Positions 57,978 through 64,000 of a stretch of 64,000 bases of DNA are shown here, piece after piece. Each line of letters starts with the position of its first letter. The stretch's first letter is position 1. Under the pieces are notes generated by a model. The model saw nothing but the letters and a program-made list of their open reading frames with translations, was not told the DNA's origin and searched no databases. The stretch is taken from positions 274,289,095 through 274,353,094 of the forward strand of contig OZ005656.1 in assembly GCA_963930645.1 (NCBI GenBank). Direction: 5' to 3'. The translations under genes and the position numbers were made by a program. This DNA is from Salticus scenicus (lineage: Eukaryota > Arthropoda > Arachnida > Araneae > Salticidae).

Positions 57978-58435
57978 TAGGGTGAGTGCACCAGTGATTG
58001 GCACTTTTTAGAGCAATTTCTGTTGTTTATAATGCTCTAGTCATCAGAAAATATTTTTAGAAATCTTAAGTTAGTATAGAGGGCATGAAAGACATTCCGA
58101 ACCACATATATGTCAAAACATATACATTCGATAAAAATTATTGTTTTTTATGAATTTTTATTTGACACCCACTCAATGTTCCAGTAACTGACACTGAAAG
58201 TTTTTCCTTTTATCAGTAATTGGCACCCTATGTTCCAGTGTTTGAAACTGCTAGTTATTCATTTTACCAGTTATAAGCACACTATGCTCCAGTGTTTGGC
58301 ATAAAATGTTAAAATTCCTTTATGATTTTATTATTTTTCTTATTATACATGATTTTCTTATTTTTCTTATTTATTATTTATTTCAGGATAGATGTCAATT
58401 ACTGGAGCAAGCCAATCACTGGAGCACATACCCTA
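57978..58435. mobile_element. TAG-ended TIR element (458 bp)
   Basis: The left end reads TAGGGTGAGTGCACCAGTGA and the complement of the right end reads TAGGGTATGTGCTCCAGTGA. The motif TGCTCCAGTGATTGGCA and variants recur about six times across the element (e.g. 58,170, 58,220, 58,290, 58,400). It is non-coding and absent from the corresponding place in copy A. Confidence 0.7.
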
Positions 58436-58559
58436 TGTCAGGAAATAATCTTAAATTTGATTTAACTTTATTTTGATTTTAAACATGTGCATGGTAGAAA
58501 TTGTTGAATTATTTTTTAATATATTTAAATAGAACGTAATAAATTGTAATTGACAACTA

Positions 58560-59406
58560 GAAAGTAAATTGTGTTTCTAGTATATATAGTTCCATGTCAT
58601 CCTTATAAATTCTGGTTACCTTTGCTAGCGAGTACTAAAAACCCCTATTAGAATTCTAGATCAATTTCCTATATTATCGTGATCAAACTCGAGAAAGTCG
58701 TTCGTAGCTTTCAGAGGCAATATCTCACTGAGAAAAAATTCTGTAACTGACATCTAGAATCTAAATTGTGCCTCTAGAAAAAATACTTCCATGTCATCCT
58801 TATAAATTTTAGTCCCCTTTGAAAGCGAGTTCTAGAAACCCCTATTGGAATTCTAAATCGGTTTTCTATATTATCGTGATCAAACATATTTAAAAAAATT
58901 TCGAAATAAATGTGAACTCAAGAAGCGAGTTTTAGTAACTAGAAACTTCGCTTATGATCCAATTCTAGGATATCAAACGAGAAATTCTCGCAATACCAAG
59001 GATTCCAAATATTCGTAATATTCATAATATTGTTTCGCTATGTGGAAAACTATAGACTAGAAATTCTCAAACATTTCGTCTACAGTGCAGCCACATATCC
59101 CAAAACTAGTAGTGAGGACGCGTCCAAAATGTTAGAGGGATGCCAGCTTACCGACAATTTGAAATTTGGAAAACACCCAGTAATTCTGAGATCTGTAATT
59201 GCTCATTTTCTCTGTGTCAGATGACTGTCACTCTTATTTTAGCATTGGACTCGTTGAGTTAGCACTTGCGCAGATGCTTCCATGATTTCATTAAATGTGG
59301 TTGAAGAATATTCAGGTTATTTGTTTACCTTATACGCATAGCTCGTAAATCTATATTTCCAGTTTAGGGTTTCGGAAAATTTACTACTTATTTGTTCTAC
59401 TCAGGG
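58560..59406. mobile_element. CACTGAGAAAA-TIR element plus a partial upstream copy
   Basis: The main copy begins CACTGAGAAAAAATTCTGTA at 58,726 and matches the 30,651 element through GAAATTCTCGCAAT to about 59,406, where the right end is eroded. A ~140-bp partial repeat of its left part (CCATGTCATCCTTATAAATT) lies just upstream at 58,590-58,700. The 64-codon frame at 59,030-59,224 lies inside and has no domain. Confidence 0.6.
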
Positions 59407-60000
59407 AAGGAATATTTTTTCCCAATGTTCTTGTCCACTTTTAATTTTGGTTTTTCTGTAAATCATCTGCTTTAGAGACATCCGTGAGATTTTCACGACG
59501 TCTTTATGTGAGGACATGTAAAACAACTCCTACAATAATGCATTCGAGCTGAGTTTTACATCACCGACGGTCGGCTTATTACATCCAATCAGCACTTCTT
59601 ATAATATCTATAGGATGATGTGGATTGAATGTTAAAGGCGAATTTTCTGGGACATAAAACTTAGTTCGGAGACAATATTACAGAAAGTGTTTATGTGCAT
59701 TGCCATTAATATTAAAATTTTTACTTGATGAATGTTGAAAATTTATATTTAGAATTTTTCTAACATCTAAATGTGTGCCTCTCTTTTAAATGGATATGTA
59801 GTCTTTCCGTTTTGGAATTATCAACGGAGATGTAAAATATTTGGCATTTATACAAATTCCCATTTTAAAAGTTTCATTAGAACCTAATAATGGAGCCCGT
59901 ACTAATATTGAAGCAAAGGTTAAAGGCTCATTTCCTTTTCCAGAAATTTGGTTCAAATAAGTAAATATACAAGGGAGTCATATGTTGTCTGCATCATATA
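59407..60000. other. Intergenic, no gene seen
   Basis: Mixed composition; no repeat, frame or splice pattern could be supported. Confidence 0.4.
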
Positions 60001-61394
60001 CACTCATTTCCATAAAAATGTGCGCACCAAAAAGTAATTGTAGATCGTAACGAAGCTTTGCATGAAGGTATGTATTAGGCAGATATGCAAACGATTAGAA
60101 ATGCAGTGTGACTGCGCATTGCGGAATGCCACAAGAGTACGTTGAACTCCGTTCTTTTTGAAATATAAAACAGGTAAGCATAGCTTATTTTCATGTATTT
60201 CATCTGTCGCAGAGGGACGCATTTTAAAGAGAGATGCCGTTACGCCTTTATCGAAGCAATATGAAGTTAGAGTCCGAGAGGGGAATAATCATCAGGATGA
60301 TGGAAGTTGGATGGTCAGCTCGGGGTTTAGCTGAACTTAGGCCGTTTGGATTTTACTATGAGGAGGTGTTTGGGTCAATGGACAAGAGCCAGGTCGCTAA
60401 CACGACGACCAGGCTCAAGACTCCCTCGATGGGCCGATAATCGAGAAAACCATCAACGCATATGACATGCACGCATAGCGCCAACTGTCTCATTGTCAAC
60501 ACCTTCACTAGGGTCCCTAGGTCTGCCCATACCATTGCAAAGCGCCTGCTTGAAGGACATTTGTTATCTCGTTGTCCATTACGGGTATAGCCAATGACAC
60601 ACTCCACCGTTGCCTCCGTTAGAAGTGGTGTCGTGCTCGGCAGGATTGGACTGCAACCGAACGGAACTAGATCGTCTTCAGCGACGAATCCTGATTCAGT
60701 ATGGGTAGTGATGAAAATCATGTACGCGTGTGGCTGTTCCGTTTTGAACGCTTCAATTTTACTTTTGCTTTAGAGAGGCATACTGACAACATAGCTGTTG
60801 TAATGGTATGGGGCGCTGTGGCATACGACTGACAGTCACCCTAATATTCATCCACGTCACTATGACAGTCCAGCGGTACATTCATGACATCCTTCAGTCA
60901 CATGTGTTGCCACCCATTGCAAGGTTCCTTTGAGCCATTTTTCACCAGAACAATGCTCGGTCACACACAGCAAAGGTGTAACAGGACTGTCTCATTCTCA
61001 TTACCACCCTTCCCTGGTCTGCTTGATTCCCAGATTTTTCTCCGATCGAGCATATCTGGGATTATTTGGGACATAAATCTGACAACCTACGAGTTTAGTC
61101 GAATTAAGAGGCAAGTTTACAGTAACTGTGGAACGGGATGCTGCAGGATATCATACGGAACCTCAAGGCCTTTTATACCTCAAGGCCTTATTGTATCGCA
61201 TCGTTCATTCACACTGGAGATGGCTGAACAGGGTTCTAAAACCTCCATTCATTTGTAATTTTTCCTACGATAAATAATAATTTTGCTTTGATTTTTTAAT
61301 CATTTACTTGTGTCAACATTGAACTCACGGATGTAAGATTTCGTTTCATTCTGACATCTTTTTCTTGGTACGCAAATGTTTATGCAAATGAGAG
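60001..61394 (+). mobile_element. Tc1-like transposon, full-length relic (1,394 bp)
   Basis: Inverted ends CACTCATTTCCATAAAAATG and, as complement of the right end, CTCTCATTTGCATAAACATT continue TGCGTACCAA/TGCGCACCAA. TA flanks both ends (59,999-60,000 and 61,395-61,396). A broken transposase lies inside. It sits in copy B of the old segmental duplication; copy A has no equivalent. Confidence 0.8.
60234..61255 (+). pseudogene. Tc1-like transposase, many frame disruptions
   Basis: The N-terminus reads MPLRLYRSN ... ERGIIIRMMEVGWSARGLA, the start and first helix-turn-helix of Tc1-type transposases. Later fragments in shifting frames include FSDESRFSMGSDENHVRVW (first catalytic Asp of the DDE core), VVMVWGAVAYD, QRYIHDILQSHVLP, QNNARSHTAKV (second Asp replaced by Asn where QDNARPH is usual) and FSPIEHIWDYLG (third acidic residue kept). 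Several stops and shifts occur. The frames at 60,884-61,258 (plus) and 60,356-60,721 (minus) are shadows of this relic. Confidence 0.85.
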
Positions 61395-62399
61395 TATTTT
61401 ATATAAAAAGTCATAACAGGAATATCTCAGCTATCAATATCGGTTATAGTTTTTTCATAACCTCTTTTTAAAAATTAATTACAATTTCCATTACGTTAAA
61501 AGAAATACACAGTACAAAATCGACACCAAGAATTGTATTGAACAATGAAGGAAAAACGCTTCTTAATTTACACAAATAGGCACAAATGTTTAAAATCAAA
61601 TCGGTTACTACCATTATCAGATTTCAGTAACATGAAACAGTTTCTCTTTCAATGTTCATTTTATTACGTATGTTTTCAAATTTTTAATTCGTAAAAAAAT
61701 ATATTCTACAAAAATATATTCCGCTCATTAAAAACATATAAAAATACATTTTCGATACTTATTTATTTAGCTTTATTTTTTATAATTGTAGCAAATGAAA
61801 TAAAAAGAACCAATAAAACTTTAAATAAATCGTTTCATCAAAATAAATGAAACAAAAAGTCACATACATTTGGATAATTTTCATGTAATTGTAATATTAA
61901 AATTACTTTACTTTATAACTTAATGCATTGTTAGGGAAAACATAACACAGTAAACAGTAGGAATAGATCTGAAAATATAAGTTTACTATAAAATTTAATA
62001 CAAGCGCATACAGAAACAAAACACTCCGAATGAATAGTATGGACATTTTTCTCTATGTAAACAGATACACAAAAGTAAGACTACATTGCCATCTCATCTC
62101 GTATCTGAATAAACCACTCTTAAATGTACAAAACCCAAAGCACAATGCAGTTGCTTTCCTTTTCGAAGAAATTCTTGAAGTCGAAGCTTTTATTTCGTAA
62201 TAAACAATATAGAAGACACTTAGATCTTCAACTATTCTTTTTATCTTGAACTCCCCCACACACACGAAATGAAAAAAGCCGTTTAGGATTTTTATTGCAA
62301 AGAATTTTGAAAAAATAAATAAAATGATATATGACCTTTCTGAGCAATTTATTTTGATAATTAAAAAAAAATCTTTTTACAGCAAAATCTTATCTTTAC

Positions 62400-63110
62400 A
62401 TATTAAAAAAAAAGTTTCTGCGGCTGGCGTAATTTTTTTTTTTTTTTTTCTTGCGACAGCAACTTCTCGCGGAGGGCAGGGCTTTCCGCGTTATGAGATA
62501 TATCAGTGAGTTCCAACTACTTCAAGAAAGGCATTTCAGCTGCTTAAAAATTTCTATCATTTTAATTAACGAAATTCTTAACTAAAAAGGTAGGGTTTAT
62601 AAAGGTACTCTTTTTGCCACCGTAGAAAATATTTTCTTATGACGTTATTTTTCTGTCATGACATCATTTTCCACGGGAAAACTAAAATGTGATTTTCGGT
62701 GTAAAAAATAATAAAATCCATGTCAATGTTGCTGCTAAAAAAATATTTCTATTACTGGAAATTTCTTATGCTGTTTATTGTTTCGCAAATGATGATCGTG
62801 ATTTTCCATTATCCATTATAGGTCAGCATTTAATTTCGTGAGAATTTTGATATCTAAATATGCATTATAACATGTTTAAAAAAAAAAATACTGAATTACG
62901 GTTTAGAAATTTGATTTCTAAAATAGCATTTTTTTAGGAATCGGATCGTTTGTTCTTTTCTTAAATTATCATCCTTGTGAGAACCATTTATTTCGTACAA
63001 GTATAGTGTTGGTTCACAACTGGATTTAGCGAGTTTTCTTTGGCGCCGTTTTGAACGATAACGACATAAATACTTAAAAAAAAATAAGCTTAAATAATTT
63101 TGTACATTAA
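62400..63110. other. Intergenic, no gene seen
   Basis: Right of copy B: a poly-T near 62,432-62,449, a small GC patch near 62,455-62,490 and otherwise AT-rich DNA. Confidence 0.4.
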
Positions 63111-63240
63111 TAATGACGCTATTAAAAAAAACTCGTTTTGCTTTTGTTTACGCTTGGAATCCATGGCAACCATTTTCGAAAAGGGCATTTCGCCATAATC
63201 ATCAAAGAAAAAATGCACTTGTGGACGAACACTATATTAG
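63110..63240 (+). repeat. ~125-bp repeat, left copy
   Basis: It matches 63,605-63,720 in the same orientation through CTCGTTTTGCTTTTGTTTAC, GGAATCCATGGCAACCA and CGAAAAGGGCATTTCGCC or close variants. Both copies contain short open frames with shared NPWQP residues, but there is no further coding evidence. Confidence 0.6.
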
Positions 63241-63373
63241 TTCCCGGGAAGCATATATATATATATATATATGCATACTGATAATCCTTGTTATTTTTTT
63301 ATGCAAAGAAAGGAAAATTATTTTTAAATATTTATTCTATTAATTTTAAAAATAGGCTTTATTTATTTGTGTA

Positions 63374-63586
63374 CAGTCGGTAACAAAAGTGACTGAACAC
63401 TAGCGAAAATTCCTTTGTAAAAAAAATACACTTAAAACTGTTTTGTTAAGTAAATCCTTATCGAATCATGTTCTTACACTGACTAAGAACAGGATTTGAC
63501 AAGGAATTATTTAACAAAACCGTATGAAGTGTATTTTTTTTATATAAGAAATTTTGCTAGAGTTCGGACACTTTTGTTACCGACTG
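63374..63586. mobile_element. CAGTCGG-family MITE, best-preserved copy (213 bp)
   Basis: The ends CAGTCGGTAACAAAAGTGAC and CACTTTTGTTACCGACTG are near-perfect inverted repeats with TA at both flanks (63,372-63,373 and 63,587-63,588). The interior is palindromic around AAATCCTTATCGAATCATGT. It lies between the two copies of the ~125-bp repeat. Confidence 0.85.
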
Positions 63587-63604
63587 TACATTACAAAACA
63601 GGCG

Positions 63605-63725
63605 CATTTTGGAAAACGCGTTTTCACTTTGTTTACGTTTGGAACCCATGGCAACCACTTCGGAAAATCGCATTTCGGCGTAATCACCAAAAGAAAATAG
63701 TCAAATAGAGTTGTGGACCAACATG
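63605..63725 (+). repeat. ~125-bp repeat, right copy
   Basis: Second copy, starting 15-20 bp after the MITE. Shared ATTTCGGCGTAATCACCAAA/ATTTCGCCATAATCATCAAA and GTGGACCAAC/GTGGACGAAC. The remaining bases to 64,000 are AT-rich with a poly-T/CTTT tract. Confidence 0.6.
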
Positions 63726-64000
63726 GAAGTTGTTCCAAATGGAGCCAAAATAAAACTCATAAATCTTGTAATTTCGCACTGGTAATCTTTTAACATTACA
63801 GAGTTAGACATTTCTGTGACACATTTCATAATTCTAATTATGGCAAGACAAAAATTCAACACCTAAAAAGTGTAGACATCAGAATAAAGTATAAGTATTT
63901 GGAAAAAAATAGGCTTTAGATTATAAGTACTACATTTTTTTTTTTTTTCTTTTCTTTCTTTTTTCTTTCTTTTTAACAAGCAATTACACGAAAATGTTCA

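Larger units (their letters stand above)
56545..62400. repeat. Segmental duplication, copy B (partner 15,875-21,330)
   Basis: Colinear with copy A. Copy B contains its own insertions (57,978-58,435; 58,560-59,406; 60,001-61,394) and lacks the tandem triplication and MITEs of copy A. The plus frame at 56,461-56,682 and the minus frame at 62,053-62,265 fall in the two best-conserved stretches; the equivalent frames in copy A have stops. Confidence 0.7.

Noticed and set aside
60356..60721. 121-codon minus frame
   Set aside because: It is antisense to the Tc1-like transposase relic, whose motifs are on the plus strand.
60884..61258. 124-codon plus frame
   Set aside because: It is out of frame with the recognisable transposase motifs (FSPIEHIWDYLG) in the same interval.
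62053..62265. 70-codon minus frame in segmental copy B
   Set aside because: The corresponding copy A sequence has stops and a homopolymer; DNA-level similarity explains the match.

Overview
This is an AT-rich (roughly 70-75% A+T by eye) eukaryotic nuclear window. It has long homopolymers, (TA)n tracts and tRNA-derived SINEs. It is crowded with decayed DNA transposons: mariner, Tc1-like, pogo-like, hAT-like, TTAA-class and several terminal-inverted-repeat (TIR) families. It also holds a Penelope-like fragment, a solo LTR and a Ty3/gypsy-type retroelement. This mix suggests an invertebrate, most likely an arthropod; an arachnid would fit but is not proven. No rRNA gene, functional tRNA gene, CRISPR array or bacterial-style operon was seen.

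Layout. 1-7 kb: low-complexity DNA with a degenerate G/C-run repeat, a 214-bp mariner deletion derivative and Helitron-like ends. 7.1-9.8 kb: a C-rich satellite in which ~135-bp subunits are organised into three ~750-780-bp higher-order units. 11-15.7 kb: a foldback, a 2.6-kb TIR element carrying a nested mariner with a two-base TA duplication, and a pogo-like element. 15.9-21.3 kb: a block full of MITEs that is colinear with 56.5-62.4 kb, i.e. an old segmental duplication. 23.5-24.3 kb: an inverted Penelope-like fragment with an open GIY-YIG-type C-terminus. 28.3 kb: the best host-gene candidate, a signal-peptide exon with a strong splice donor. 29.4-30.5 kb: a near-identical ~330-bp triplication ending in a MITE. 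35.2-38.4 kb: the only long coding region, pol of a 5'-truncated Ty3/gypsy-type element (RT, RNase H, and integrase after a frameshift). It is followed by A-rich DNA and a probable 3' LTR at 41.8-42.4 kb. 43.6-44.5 kb: a 421-bp tandem duplication. 47.3-49.3 and 51.35-53.8 kb: a second local duplication whose copies carry different insertions (a solo LTR in one; a TTAA MITE and a TAG-ended TIR element in the other). 54-64 kb: a SINE with a nested hAT-like MITE, a TIR element with a perfect 9-bp target duplication, a Tc1-like relic and more MITEs.

No undescribed multi-gene system was recognised. The most informative signals are structural. Two tandem triplications have one breakpoint inside a palindromic MITE. 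Four TIR elements share TAG-type ends and repeated subterminal motifs although their sequences differ. Paired duplications allow insertions to be ordered and compared with empty sites. There are also a few exon-like signals (28,299; 19,462; 42,297) that transcript data could settle. All calls come from reading the sequence by eye; no alignment or database search was run.
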